Shown here piece after piece: positions 25,479-37,565 of a DNA stretch of 64,000 nucleotides; position 1 is the stretch's first letter; each line of letters starts with the position of its first letter. The position numbers were made by a program, and so were the translations under genes. The stretch is taken from assembly GCA_032207245.1 (NCBI GenBank), contig CM063502.1, positions 48,146,404 through 48,210,403 on the forward strand, given 5' to 3'. The notes under the pieces were generated by a model. That model saw nothing but the letters and a program-made list of their open reading frames with translations. It was not told where the DNA came from and did not search any database. Source of the DNA: Pardosa pseudoannulata. Lineage: Eukaryota > Arthropoda > Arachnida > Araneae > Lycosidae.

Positions 25479-26689
25479 GTCTAGTTTTCATAAATGTAGT
25501 CTTGTTAATCATGATCCTGTACTTTCATGAATAAGATAATTTAAAACCTAGGAGTGAATTTTGAATATCTTCACCGTAATATTTTAGAATTGTTGTTTAA
25601 CCATGCATGAAATATGAAAAGGAACCTGTTATCAGTTATTTAAGAATAAATTTTTCCTGCCTGAAAGAACAATCAGATTGAATGTTTCACAAAACTAACT
25701 GACAACTACAAATCTTTGTTTCAAAAGACATTAATTTTTGTTTGATTGCAAATTCAACTCATTCAGTTACCGCTTTTCTCCGACGTTATCTGTCAGAACT
25801 TCCATCTGGTTCTATATTTCCTTACTTTATTACTTAGTCTATTTCTAGAGGACATAAAATGCTCTTTAAAGAAATTGTAATAGTTTTGAAATGAAATATG
25901 TTTAAACATTGCCATTTTATTTTAACTTTTAAATAAATTTTAACCATTAGCATTCTCGTATACTTAAAGGAAATAAATACTAAGACATTGTTAAAATATG
26001 CAAATAACTAAGAACTGATCTTAATAACAAATATGGAAAACTTTAACTCATGATGCAGCTGTTTTAAAGCTCTTTATTTCTAAATAAAAAGAATTCACGG
26101 GAAGATCACTGAAAAGTGAAACTCACTTTGAGAATATTGAATACAGTTTTTACGTAAATGATTCAAATATTGTTTATCATAAAGGTACAATAATAACAAT
26201 AAAGCTAGGATAGTTAGCATTTTTAATACTTAGTTTCTGCAAAAGCATCTGTCGTTTTGAAAATTTGTAACGGAAAGATTTGACTGAAATAAACTTTCTT
26301 ATAAAAGAAATTTTTTCTTTTATTAGATTAAGATTAAACAATTATTTCCTTTTAGCTATTTTATAAAATAATGCAATTCGTAATTTCAAGAACTCTTTTA
26401 TAAAATTTTGAAATATAATTTCATCTTTTAAAACAAATCTGGAAATATATAAGTGTAAAATGCTTTAGTCCGAGCCTCTGGCTTCTTACTTTTATATACA
26501 TTTTTTGTATTAAAAAGCAAGTTCCTCAACCAGCAAGTTACAATGAGTTCTTCAAAAAATAAGTATTTTCTTGTATGTTTATTTTTGAGCAACTTTAAAT
26601 TAAATAATTTTGATTTCGGACGAATATAAGTTATTTTGACACTTTTTTCTTACGATATTTGAAAATCAAAACTGTTTTATATATAAATA

Positions 26690-27370
26690 TATATAGGCTT
26701 TGAAATAGGTAGAGACAAATAAAAACCATATAATTATGCCTATTACAGAGTAGGAAAACCTCTGGTATTTAAAACAGCTTGCAGTCTGCTTGGAATGAAT
26801 AAATACAGGTCGTATATGGTTGTTTTCAGTGGAATCTTATAACATTCTTCAAGCAAAATGCAGACAAATTCAAGTAGCGATGATAGAGTTGAATATGGAT
26901 CATTCATCTTTTGCTGCAAAGGTTCTTACCACAAACGTTCAGTAATATTGAGACCACAAAACTTTGTTTTCAACTTAACTTCACTTTCCCATAAACGGAA
27001 TCACTGTCTTGCAAATTTTACTTGTCCCCTTTGAAACGATCTAACGAGAACGACCAAAAGTTCTTTCTGGTCAGATCCTCCTAGATACGTGTTATGAACG
27101 TTACAGGTTTCGACTTTTCCAGAAAAGCTACCATAGGCCTAATTTTTCCGCTCGTTCCGCTTGATTCACTCTTGGATGAGTTTTGAAATCAGAACTCGAC
27201 TACGTGTACTGATGGACCAAGATGGATGGTTTTTATCCGTTATTCCCATTCTCTGACGGCTGAAATAAGCTGTATATTTTTCTTAAAGACTGCAGTTTCT
27301 ATCTGTCTTCGATTGTGAGAATACTTTTCTTTATTCTGTGGAATAATAAATGTTGTGGAATATAGCACTC
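26690..27370 (-). pseudogene. Tc1-like transposase pseudogene
   Basis: On the minus strand the C-terminal part reads clearly: CGLNITERLW (family 'SPDLNPIE-x-x-W'), then SSLLEFVCILLEECYKIPL and FIPSRLQAVLNTRGFPT. This matches the Tc1 end 'SL-x-x-L-x-x-x-L-x-EEW-x-x-IP... SM-x-R-x-QAVI-x-ARGG-x-T'. Further upstream (27000-27300) the match fades with stops and frameshifts. The relic occupies the large neuroligin intron in antisense. Terminal inverted repeats not identified. Confidence 0.78.
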
Positions 27371-27769
27371 GCAAATCATTAGTATCTCCAAAAATACAAA
27401 TCTGAAACTTTCAAAACATGATATATATAATGTTTGTGTGTTTAATATCTTAAATTATTACCTAAAATAATATCTAAAATACCTTTCCCAATTTTAACTC
27501 CTATCTTTTAAAAACTTATAACATCAAACATGCCCAGTGAACTAATCTTTAAAACAGTTGCATCTGCAACATTTTACTCACATGTGTAACTTCCCCCATC
27601 AGAGAAGTCAGATTTCGTCCATGGATACTGTTCCGAGTCCCAGATTTGACCTCATTATGAAACATTCAAATATTTTATTATTTATTTCCAATGGCCAACG
27701 TAAGCAACGAACAAAATACAGAAAAAGAAAAATGTCATTTTATTATTCGGACTCTCGCCCCCTAATACC

Positions 27770-28400
27770 TCCTTACCAGAGAAACTGTATGAAGGGCTCA
27801 ACAATAGAGAGTGTTGCTACCATCTGTAATAACATGATTCTCGCGCAAGATCCAAAAGAGGCTCCGAGAGACACCAATTTAAAAAGGTGACCGATTAAAA
27901 AGGTAATATGTGTTGTATCGAAAAATTATGTTTAGAGCCTAAAAATTGCAACCGCCTTTCGACGAGGCCAGTCCAGTATAATTGTTTTATCCAAACCTCT
28001 GTGATTTTTAAGAGCAGCTGAAGTCTTCAATTCTTCGTTGTATCTAGTGAATATATGATTCTTGATAAGTTTTATTATATTAAATGAGACATGGATAGGC
28101 TAAAGTTACAGAACACTGGCACATTTCTTCACCAGAGCATCAGCCTGCTCATTTCCATTTAGTCTATAGTGGCCTGAGATCCCCTGGATAACTATAGGTT
28201 TGTCATTGATTCCAGCTTACAGATGGAAAATCGGCAATCAATTACATCCGAGGAGGGTGGATCGTGAGTTAAGTTAATGCACTGGAGAACAGATATAGAG
28301 TCGGAGAGGATGGTCCTGTGGAATCTATTACATCTTAAAGCAAACTGATTCAGGGTAATGCAAAATAACCGTAACATCTCCTTCAAAGACTACATGTACA
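27770..28400 (-). pseudogene. Non-LTR retrotransposon fragment with RNase H
   Basis: On the minus strand, 28386 to 28192 encodes RNase H text including ILSDSISVLQCINLTHDPPS (family '(F/L)SDS-x-SALQ-x-I') and DVIDCRFSICKLESM. After a short gap, QGISGHYRLNGNEQADALVK follows, matching the 'W-(I/V)-P-x-H-x-G-(I/L)-x-GNE-x-AD-x-LA(K)' box. Beyond it, DWPRRKAVAIFRL matches the conserved 'LPR-x-x-A(V)-x-RLL-x-TGH' that leads to the terminal zinc-binding part of arthropod RNase H-bearing LINEs (I, R1 and Jockey-like groups). Frames are broken. The reverse transcriptase is not seen. A 110-codon frame on the opposite strand (27558-27890) is only a shadow. Confidence 0.78.
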
Positions 28401-28559
28401 CTTTATTATTACTCAGCATTTCTAACCCTTCTTGTTGTTAAATATAAAAGCATAATTAGACATGGTTTTCGTTGAAATGTCTGGCATTCTGAGTTTTGCT
28501 TCTGATGTGGCAAACCCTTCGATGAGTTCTTGTTTACCCAGACGTTTGTTTTTGATATA

Positions 28560-28562
<3 letters not shown>

Positions 28563-28602
<40 letters not shown>
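28563..28602 (+). repeat. A40 homopolymer
   Basis: Forty A on the + strand, just beyond the LINE fragment and read as T on that fragment's strand, so it is not that fragment's own poly(A) tail in the expected place. Confidence 0.97.
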
Positions 28603-28605
<3 letters not shown>

Positions 28606-28868
28606 GTCATATGAAGCTGACCTACAACTGTGTTAGAGTTATTAGTGCTGCCAAGTAAGCCCTGGAAAAATAAATAAGGGCTCTTTCTTCCTTAAAATTT
28701 AACTGTATGCGATCTGAAAATTGCATATATATAGCCGTGTGTAGATATATTTAAAAATGTAATGTTTAATAATATCAATGTTATTGGCTATAATTATTAC
28801 AAACATTACGTTAACAACTGTAAACAACAATGTAAAGCATTTAATGGAAAAATCCCTGAATATATATA

Positions 28869-28899
28869 TACATACATACATACATACATACATACATAA
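28869..28899 (+). repeat. (CATA)n microsatellite
   Basis: About seven to eight CATA units after a short (TA)n run. Confidence 0.95.
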
Positions 28900-31800
28900 G
28901 AACATATATTCTTTTCAAAAGTTTAATTACTCAGATAAATGTTTCACTTTCAAAAAATTTCATGTGTCAAAAATGAATAATGTCAGCTGCAAAGTTGTAA
29001 TAATTCATTCGTTTTCTCTAAATATGAAAATAATGTTTGTCTAATTAAGCAGACGCCATCTATTCGGTGTTAATTATTTTCATCTAAATTATATGTTACA
29101 TTAAAACCTTATTTGCTCACGGGAACCCATAAGCCTGTCATTACTCTTGAATAATTATTCAAGTTTGTAGTTCAAGATAAGAGGAATTCAGGCCAACTCA
29201 TATTTCATAATTATGTAATCAATTATCTTTGTAAGCTTTTAGATTTCTTTAATTAGATATAAAGAGTCTCCTGGCTATGGTCCAAAAATCGTGTTTTTCT
29301 GTTTTAATAATCTACCTTTGATACTGTGTAGTTTGTCATATATGCACATACTAGCATATAGATATATTTACATCCGTTTGGATCTTTTGACTACTTGGAT
29401 TTGTTTGATATACGGTGTATTTCAGGTAATCAATTTTTTTATAACTAACTAGATCCATATTAACTAAATGAGGCAGTTGCTTTGCGAAATTATTGCATGA
29501 TGATATATATCTTGTCTATGGTATGTAAGTTGGGTTTATTCAGCAAATGTCATATTTTGTAATCAATGATACTTCTTGTTCTCAGTTTATAATCTGTTGC
29601 TGGTACTTCAAGTTGTCAGCTAGAATTTATTTATTGAATAATTACTTGAATTCTTATTAAGTACTAACTACTGATTAAATTGAATTCATTGGCTAATCCA
29701 TATTCATTCTTATAAAAGGGAAGCAATAAAACGAAGCAAGATTTGTATCTTTCAGAGATCGAACTGTAGGAAGATATAAAAGTTTTCATCACAGGCTGTT
29801 TTGATGGAAATTTTCACATTCTTATTAACATTCGTATTCATTACTAACGCTTTTTACTCAAGATAGAAACTAAGAAGAATTTACTTTTAAAAGAGTCCTA
29901 AAACACATTAATGTTGAGAGTATATTGGTCTATTTATTCAAAAGTTAGTTCCACATTAAGTTCTCGAGCCAACAATGCATATTTTTAGTAAAGAAAAAGT
30001 GTTTAAATACCTTTTAGCGGTTCTACTTACAGTTTATTAAAAACTCACTGAAATATCCTTCAAATGCTTAAAACATGAATAGAACCTTTTGTATGCATGT
30101 ATGTTTGCAGGGATTCACAAACAGAGTGTAACGATAAAAGGCAGTGCCTTAGAAAGCATTAAAACAATCAAATAAATTGAATACAATATCTGAATCAGGT
30201 TTCAACACAGCTATTGTCTACCGTCTCATAAAATACCTCGCAAACGCTAATTTATTTTAAAGCTTTTGATGCTAATTTATGTAGTTCAGAGCTTACTTCA
30301 GCGTGAACAGTAATGGCTAATGTAATAAATCATATTCTCTGCCAGGCGCGTGAATACTTAAAACTAGGAAATCGGGTATAATTTAACGAATAACTGAGTT
30401 CTGCCAATTGTGCTAAGCGAAATCATATTGTTTTATTATTCATATTTCAGCAGTAAAGTTAGGAATTCATATATTAAACTAAATATTTCCAGGGAACATA
30501 ATGAGGTAAATTCAGCATCAACACTGACTTAAAATGGGTAGAGTTGTAGAATTTAAAATTTTACCTTGGCCATTATTATCAGTAAAATTCAGTCATTTTA
30601 AATTGTTCTGAACGAATTTCTAAAATCTTAAAGTGCTTAAAACGATGCATGATTTCTTCCTAAAAATTTTCCACTACTCTGATTCGAGATTGGCATTTTA
30701 ATAGGTTTAATGACAATAAATGATTTGCATTTCAGATTCATTTAAAAATAATCTCATTGTTATCAAATTTGTTGCGCTATGTTTCATATTTCAGTGAATA
30801 ATGTACTGAATATTAAACTTATCAGAAATGACTTCAAGGGACATTCTTCGTATTAATTTTATTTTATTAAAAATACCTAAATCTATGTGTAATACCTTAA
30901 ATTTTAAATGTTTAATGTATTTTTTTTCCTTCCAGTTATATCTTTCTTGTATTTCAGTATAATTTTGAACAAACAGTTATGATTTAAGTAAATGTGTTAA
31001 AGATAAAAGATCGTGGTACTTTAGCCAAATAGTTTAATCTTTCAACATATTCATGATTGATCTGAAAGAAAGGATTTAAGTTTTACTGACGTGCAACTCT
31101 TCCTTTTATTCGAGTGGGAAGAGTGCAAAACTTTTAGAGTATGTTTTAATTTATGAAAGCTTCATAATTACTGTGAGAAATTAATTTCTACCAAGAATTG
31201 TAAATAAATGCTTTCTCTGACTAGAAAATTAGTAAAATTTTGTAAGATTATTTCGTTTAAGTATTATTCATTTTCATTTAGGCTTGCTTATCTTATATGA
31301 TAATTTCATTAAGAACTTATCTAATTTCATTTTCTAAATATGTCTTTAACAAGCAGCATCAGACTTATTTATGAATAAAGATTAGAATAAATATTTTAAG
31401 TGTTTATGAATGCTTATGTATATTGACGGAAACAAGGGATTGTTACACGAGGGAGAGGCATAAATTTTCAGCAATGAGCTAATTTGAATGCTGCTTCCAA
31501 AAGCATCTGTTCTTTGCTGCTGCTTTCTGTGCATACCTTTGTGTGTGTCAGAGACAGTTAGCATCTAAAGCACAAAATTATTTTACTGTTCTAATGCAAA
31601 TTTAGGCTACTTAGTCAAAATGAGCATTGTTCCCACTGGTTATAAATTAAAATTTAACATTATTTAACCTACTCAATCATTTGAATCTATAGATTTATAA
31701 ATTACACACTGGATAATTTTTATTTTCTTACAATCGTAATGCAATTACAGTTCTTTAAAAATGATTAAACATTCTTTTAAGCTCCATATTTTTTAAGAAT

Positions 31801-32345
31801 TTAATTGTTATATTTGTTTATTAATTAACAATAAGATTGGTAATTTAATTTTTGACTTTATCAATTTATTTTGATATCACTATTACCGTTACAATATTGT
31901 TGTATGTTTCAGTTTGAAAAAGTTGAATGGCCTACAGAAATTATATAGTTTTACTTTGAATATCTAGATAAAACTACGATATCGATTATGAATTATTGTT
32001 GTGACAATTTCCATCTAAATACTAAACTTCATCATGTTCTGTCATTTTGCGATAAAATATAAATTGTTTTATTACTCCCAATCAGTTTAAGCAGCTCAAA
32101 TTAGGATAAATGTGCATCATATTGATACATATTGATCCGATCCTGGAATATAGAACTCCATTTGATTATCTGTTTCATGTTTCCTGGTCTTGATTCGAAA
32201 TAATTTGTTAGCAGTTATTCTTTTCTTTAAATTTTGTGTATATATTTGAATATTTTCAAAAATGAGAGGGAAAAGCACTTTCTTGTCTTGCTTCTGATAC
32301 CAGTTTAATTTGTCTATTTTTTTCTTTCTGCTTGCGATTACATAG

Positions 32346-32534
32346 CTATGAAGCCAAAGATTCGGGACCACTATCATGCTCATAGACTTTCATTCTGGCT
32401 GAGCCTCATCCCAAAACTTCATCGACAAGGAACTACTCCTGGCATTGCTTCCCAGCATCATCTACTGGATGATCATGACAATCCTTTGACTTACGATGGA
32501 ATTGTAAGACAAGGCCCAGTATTACAACTATCAG
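32346..32534 (+). CDS. Nlg: Neuroligin exon: post-esterase helix and start of stalk
   Basis: The two leading bases complete an Ala codon with the g left by the previous exon, and the text continues MKPKIRDHYHAHRLSFWLSL then IPKLHRQG. This is the hallmark 'KP-(K/R)-(V/I)-RDHY-x-A-x-(K/R)-x-x-FW-x-x-LIP-x-LH' segment that closes the esterase domain in neuroligins. The remaining residues, about 31 to 62, are polar and His-rich (SQHHLLDDHDN) and form the start of the stalk. The acceptor is gattacatag and the donor is GTACAG at 32535, leaving one base (phase 1). The upstream intron is about 20.75 kb and the downstream one about 1.08 kb. The upstream phase also fits. Confidence 0.92.
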
Positions 32535-33615
32535 GTACAGGGAAAGAACACACGTTCAAGAACTATTCCTAGAAAAATTTTATTTTAAAGCAAACAGACT
32601 TTGATTAAACAATATTAATGATTTATCTATGTATAAAGTTCGATTCCTCAAAATACTTTAATTCTTTTTTTCCTTATAAAGTTTCTTATAATTTCAGTAT
32701 TAAGGAATAAAATTTTTATGTGTGTACAAATATACTCGCCCCCCACAAAGTACATTTTTATCCCAAGGGGCCCAATATTATTGTCTTTTATGTATAAAAA
32801 TAATTGTTTAAGAAAGTATGAGTTTCAAGTTTATTACTGGAGGTTAAATTTCTGAGATCATATTTTTATTATTACTGATACCTTTACAGTTCCAAAATTT
32901 TCCTTCATTTTGCTTTTAAATATTTAATACTTACCAGAAATATTGTCTAAATTTTTTTAAATATTTATAAAAATCTTGCTATAAGAAATCTTTATCGCTT
33001 AAGTTTCCTAATTAATACGAGGGAGAGCCAAAAAATATCTACACTTTTCATTGTACAATGTATTCCCATGAAGATTTGATTTCACAATGTACTTAATTTT
33101 TCTACATTATTTCCCTCCTTATCAATGCATCTTGTAGAACGAGCCGCAATCTTAAGCATTTCTTACTAACAAAAGGTTATCTGTTGGTTGTGAAGTAACC
33201 TGTGCACCATATTTGTGCAAGTCTTGAGGAAATTCGAGATCATGTTCAATCACTTTTAAATTTCTCACTCCATAAATGATAGTGCACTTCCCTAAATTGC
33301 GATGATAGCCTAAAATGAATTTCTGCACCTTTGACACCTTCCGACCAGAGGAAACTGATCCTTTCTCATTGTTCCTCTTGGGTGCTAATGGAACAACACT
33401 GATGTACTTGAAACAGAGGAACGAAATATTGAGGGATTAGACTTTCATATCGTTAACACAACAGTGTAATAACAGATACGCAAGAAGAGAAGTCAGTATG
33501 CATAATATCAGACATGTTATGGCAAAATTGTAGATAATTTTTGACTCGAGTTTCTTGAAATAATTTCTTTTTGTTGTGCATTGCCCATTCAAAAATACCT
33601 TGTCTTCGCTTTTAG
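32535..33615 (+). other. 1.08-kb neuroligin intron
   Basis: The intron is bounded by GTACAG and gcttttag. Its second half (33015 to about 33560) looks like an insertion: it opens with a mariner-like end (tacgagggagagcc) and contains an antisense stretch resembling the C-terminus of a mariner-type transposase. The first half is AT-rich with nothing recognised. Confidence 0.8.
33015..33430 (-). mobile_element. Possible mariner-like relic
   Basis: The left border tacgagggagagccaaaaa looks like a mariner-type end after TA. Close behind it the minus strand reads ARSTRCIDKEGNNVEK, like the mariner transposase C-terminus '(W)-x-x-R-x-x-KCI-x-x-x-G-x-Y-(V/F)E'. Upstream text on the same strand is not recognisable, and no right-hand inverted repeat was found, so the extent is a guess. 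Confidence 0.4.
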
Positions 33616-33959
33616 GAGCTCCGGCTCGAATTCCATCAACTCAACTTCGAGTAAATCTTGAATCTCCTACTGCAAGCTCTGCAATGGAAATAAGTGTGCC
33701 ACATGTTTTTGAGAGCAGCAGCACTTTTTATTCATCCTCACGTGAAGACGAACTGCCTCAAACGCCTGTACCGAGCTCAACTAACGTATCAGGCAGCTTA
33801 GCTTCTTCAGATACAGTGATGAACTTTAAAGACAGTTCTTTTACAGCTTTGAGAGTAACCATTATTATAGGTTGTTCATTGCTCATTCTTAATCTTTGTA
33901 TTTTTGCTGGAGTTTACTATCAAAGAAACGAAAACAGAGTTGACTCCATGTTACGAGAG
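33616..33959 (+). CDS. Nlg: Neuroligin exon: stalk, transmembrane helix, juxtamembrane
   Basis: The acceptor is gcttttag. The first two bases complete a Gly codon, and 114 further codons end exactly before donor GTGAGT at 33960 (phase 0). Residues 1 to about 78 are a Ser/Thr/Pro-rich stalk with one N-glycosylation sequon (NVSG), typical of the O-glycosylated linker of neuroligins. A hydrophobic helix follows, VTIIIGCSLLILNLCIFAGV then YY, encoded at 33855-33920. It is stopped by QRNENR, giving the inside-positive border of a type I membrane protein. The motif 'S-x-x-L-x-VTI-x-x-G-x-SLL-x-LN' before and within the helix is strongly conserved between vertebrate and arthropod neuroligins. No cytoplasmic gephyrin-binding motif is visible in the few residues after the helix. 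Confidence 0.93.
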
Positions 33960-34904
33960 GTGAGTTTTCAAATAAGGATTTTTAATATAGGATATCTATG
34001 AAAGGTTTGGCACATTTTGATGTTTAATAATTTAAAAAATGAAGATTTAAATTAATAACATTAATGGTTAAATTCAAAGAGTTTTACCGCCTTTGTCAAT
34101 GATACGTGTCAATGATAGTCGATTTTATGTTAGATACGGAGATGCATATAGGCATTCATAACCGCTATTGCAGTTTGACTTATTTTATAATTCCTAAAAT
34201 AATAGAGAATTACTAAATAATGAATTTTTATGAATTATTAAACATTAAAATTTGTCAAACCGCAACAACTGCTGTGGATGCCTAGACGCTTGCCCTTACT
34301 TGCCGTAAAATCGACTACTGTATTTATATTCTCTGTGCAATAAAAGCGGCACATGTGCAAATTGAAAAGAACCATGATTTTTTATATAACCATTAATGGT
34401 ATTGATTTAAAACTATCTTTATTATTTTATGATTAACTGAACATCAAACTGTGTCATACCTCTAATAGATACCCTACATATTCATTTTTTATGAAATGCT
34501 AGTTTACTAGGTTTGCATGTTTAAGGAACTGGAATTATACAACTCTACAGTAGGAAATCAGCTGTGATGAAGTTTAAAATGCAATCACTTCAATCATTAA
34601 AGGTTTTGGTGAGTGGTTACGTGCATGATATTATATGGTGTTCTGTTTTTAAAAACTGTTGTATACTTATCTAAAATTATTTAACATATTATTGTTAAAT
34701 GCTTTAGATATAAATAGAGTTCCAAAAGTTTTGATGTTGATGAGGATGAGAATGAAGTTACATTTTATAAGGCAATGCCTCACATGTCTGGAAACAATAT
34801 AAGTACAAAAAATCATCGAATATTGCTGAAATGAAGGAGAAAAATATACTTGGAAAAAATCACCTTCATTTTCGTTTTACTGATCTTTATATCTATATGT
34901 GTAC

Positions 34905-35165
34905 GTATATATAGGTGATTCCGCAAAATCTGGGAAAGGAAAACTAGAAAGTGAAGGACTCATTTGGAGCAGTACAGCACCAAAACAAACATGTTTTATC
35001 TTTACCCTTTTGCGAGGTATGGTGAAAAAAACTAAGATGAGCAAAATCAGATCCGACCTTACAAAACCCGATTCTGAATGATTTCTACGACACAAAAGCT
35101 AAGAACATATTTGAAAAGAGCGAAGAGGTCATACACGGGAATATCATTTTCATAAGAATGTCTCG
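34905..35165. other. Unclassified less AT-rich patch
   Basis: From ataggtgattccgcaaaatc to about tacacgggaatatc the composition is richer in G and C than the flanks. Both strands are open for 60 to 72 codons. A GTATATATAG acceptor-like site precedes it, but there is no family signature and no good donor at the end. It could be a piece of a repeat or a skipped exon; I lean to a repeat. Confidence 0.3.
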
Positions 35166-37062
35166 ACTTAAAGGTGAGTTCAGCTTTCTGAAACGTTATA
35201 GAAAGGGAAAACTGATTACTTTGTAAGATTTATAACTCTGCATAACTTTTTCTAGTTACAAATAGTCAAATTTATTGAATATTCACCCAAACTTCTGAAT
35301 GAGCCTACAATAAATTATATTGGTTTTTCGTTCAGAAACTTATTATTTGTAATATCACTAAAATCAGCTGAAGAATGCTTGAAAAACACCAATGAAATCG
35401 ACTGAAGTAAGAAGTTTTCAGAGCACAATTCACCAGTTTAACCAACGGCTTGACGAGGCAACTGTAAAACTGAGGGTGAAAAGTTCAGGCGTTTTTAGGT
35501 TGTAAATTATAAATTTCTCTTGAAGTAGAGGATATAGTTTACCGTTGGCTTATTCGAAAGCTTTTGGAATTAATAAATTTTAAATTAATTTTGACGCACC
35601 GTAACTAGAAGTATTTTTAAGAAAACGCCGTTTCATATTTAGCGAATTTCAATTTTATACTTTTTATGTTTCAGTGCTTGCAGCTTACCGTTAATTCCAG
35701 ATAATCTTAAGAAGATTATGTAACTATAAAGGATTTTTCTGCTCTATGTATATATACAATTATATTTTCCGTGTCGATTTTTTTTCTAAATATAACAAAA
35801 TTAATTTTGTAAAAGATCAGGCCAGATTTAGTGCATCTTCTATAACTATATATTATTAAATATAACTAAATATTATTGAACTCTGAAATTTGTAATATTT
35901 TCCTATAAATAAGCTCTTCTTTAATCACTTTTCTTTGACAAATTATATCAAACTCATGATATATTTTTATTTATATATGTGCTCTGTGTTTATAATATAA
36001 TGAAAATGTTTAATGAAATCAGTTCTATTAATCCCTAATATTTTTAAGCTGTAAAATTTAAAATCTTTGTAAATTATTAGGTTAGAGGATTACTTTAACA
36101 TAGTTTTCAAGTGTTCGGATCAAAGAAAAATATTTACAAGCTGAAAATTAAAGAAAAACTTAGACAGATACAGTAATAAATTTCCAAAGTATTCCAAAAG
36201 TCGGTAGTTACTTTTTGATCTTGCATTTTCAAAAAGGAAATTCTTCGTTTATTATACGGCAATAGCAAATGTAATTGAGAAAAATTTTAGTTTTTTTAGT
36301 TTTGAAATTTGTTTAAGAAACATAAATGATACTTAAAGTAACACGTAGCATTTATTTCAGCTTGATAGTTTTATTTTTAAAAAAATATTCACGCTATAAA
36401 TTTTTGTTAAAACATGAAATAAATATATTATGAGTAGATATTTCATTTTAAAACTATTCTTTCTAGTCAGTTTAAAGGAAACTGAACGCCAGAACTCATT
36501 CAATAAATTTACCTTGTTTCGACGTATAAATCTGAAGGAAGAATCCAGTACCTACTTCTATCTATCCGCTAATAAAGGATTGCCTAAGGAGACAAAATCC
36601 TGTGAGATTTAAATTTATATTAAAGAACGATATAAAACAATGGGAAAGAGACTTCAAAATGGATGAACTGATGAGATCTCAGATAGTTTTAGACAGACAG
36701 CCCTAATTTCAATGAGAATATTCAGAATAAAATAACGGGATTACGAAAGAAATGAAGAAAGTGAAGAACACACGGAAGGGACTATAGAAATATTTTGAAA
36801 TAAAATCTAATATCAAAAATCTTGAATCTTTTACGATAAGTACAAAAAGAGAAAAAGCTGAGCTCGTAAGCAGGATAAATATAAAAGAAAAAATGAGATG
36901 AGAGGAAAAAGATAAAAATGTGAAGGCACTGATTTTACTGCAGATAAACAGAAAAACTGATACAAATAGAAAATATGAAACAGAACTGATGTCTGTAATA
37001 TTATCTACGATAAAAGTATTTTTGAAGCTTTCTATAGTTATCATATTTTGATGACATTTTTT

Positions 37063-37129
37063 CCACCGGCCGCCCTAGAAATTTAGCCGCCTGCGTGCAT
37101 TTCCGTTCTGCATACCTACTCGGCCCGGC
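37063..37129 (+). repeat. 65-bp GC-richer dispersed repeat, copy 2
   Basis: Reads ccaccggccgccctagaaat...gccgcctgcgtgcat...catacctactcggcccgg. It is the same orientation as the copy at 24697-24764 and differs by a few substitutions and a 3-4 nt indel. Flanks of the two copies are unrelated, so only this core is shared. Confidence 0.85.
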
Positions 37130-37344
37130 TTTACATGCTCGTGTGTATGTATGTGTGTGTATGTGTGCACGTGTATACTGATTGATTTATCAACATGCAA
37201 ACCCACTCACCTATAGGCCTGTTTATATGTGTAAGCAGCATACGTATGTATGTATTTATTTTTCTATAGCTTAAGCGAGGCAGTCATATAATATTTGATA
37301 TTACTTCCGGTTAAATGCAATGTTTATTTTCTATCCTTCTCCAG

Positions 37345-37565
37345 CAGCGCAGAGGATCTGAGCTGGAGAGCGCTCCATCTACGATCAAGTCCCATATTCG
37401 TGCCCCTCCACCATCCCCTGATTTACAGCGCTCTTTGGAGTTGCCGCAGTTCATTCCTCCACCTCCAGTTTTTATTCCAACTGTTTCACCGACATCCACT
37501 CCGACTTTGATTCCTTTACAAGATTCACAGACAAAGTCTGCTCCGTCAACAGAAGGCCAACACAC
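37345..37565 (+). CDS. Nlg: Neuroligin exon: proline-rich cytoplasmic tail
   Basis: A strong polypyrimidine tract and acceptor (ctatccttctccag) open an exon in phase 0, matching the previous exon. It runs 73 codons plus two bases to a consensus donor GTAAGT at 37566. The product starts QRRGSELESAPSTIKSHIR, then becomes rich in Pro, Ser and Thr, with FIPPPPVFIPTVSP and PTSTPTLIPL. Neuroligin tails are poorly conserved and often proline-rich, so assignment rests on position, strand, phase and splice signals rather than on residue matches. The acceptor is a CAGCAG tandem (NAGNAG), so isoforms with or without the first Gln are possible. The antisense strand also has an 88-codon frame here, a mirror of the low stop density. 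Confidence 0.7.

Larger units (their letters stand above)
11595..32345 (+). other. 20.75-kb neuroligin intron
   Basis: This intron separates the last esterase exon from the MKPKIRDHY exon. It contains a tRNA-like relic (12225-12302), a foldback MITE (13593-13758), a T12G11 homopolymer junction (14024-14046), two TTAA-flanked MITEs (18676-18938, 20306-20533) and a Tc1 remnant bracketed by direct repeats (21711-23827). It also holds a 65-bp dispersed repeat (24697-24764), a SINE (25303-25478), a Tc1 remnant (26690-27370), a LINE fragment (27770-28400) and microsatellites near 28.6-28.9 kb. I see nothing in 11700-12200, 14050-18670, 18940-20300, 20540-21700 or 28910-32340 beyond AT-rich sequence, including a polypyrimidine stretch near 20750-20815. 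Confidence 0.85.
33960..37344 (+). other. 3.4-kb neuroligin intron
   Basis: The intron is bounded by GTGAGT and ctccag. It holds an unclassified, less AT-rich patch at 34905-35165 (possible transposon relic), a purine-rich stretch at 36610-37045 whose complement gives a spurious 111-codon hydrophobic frame, and a copy of the 65-bp dispersed repeat at 37063-37129. I see nothing in 34000-34900 or 35170-36600. Confidence 0.8.

Noticed and set aside
27558..27890. 110-codon + strand frame
   Set aside because: Partly antisense to the LINE fragment, with no recognisable domain; most likely a shadow.
36709..37044. 111-codon minus-strand hydrophobic frame
   Set aside because: It is the complement of a purine-rich stretch, giving a Phe/Ile/Ser protein of low complexity. 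The coding-like composition is on neither strand clearly.
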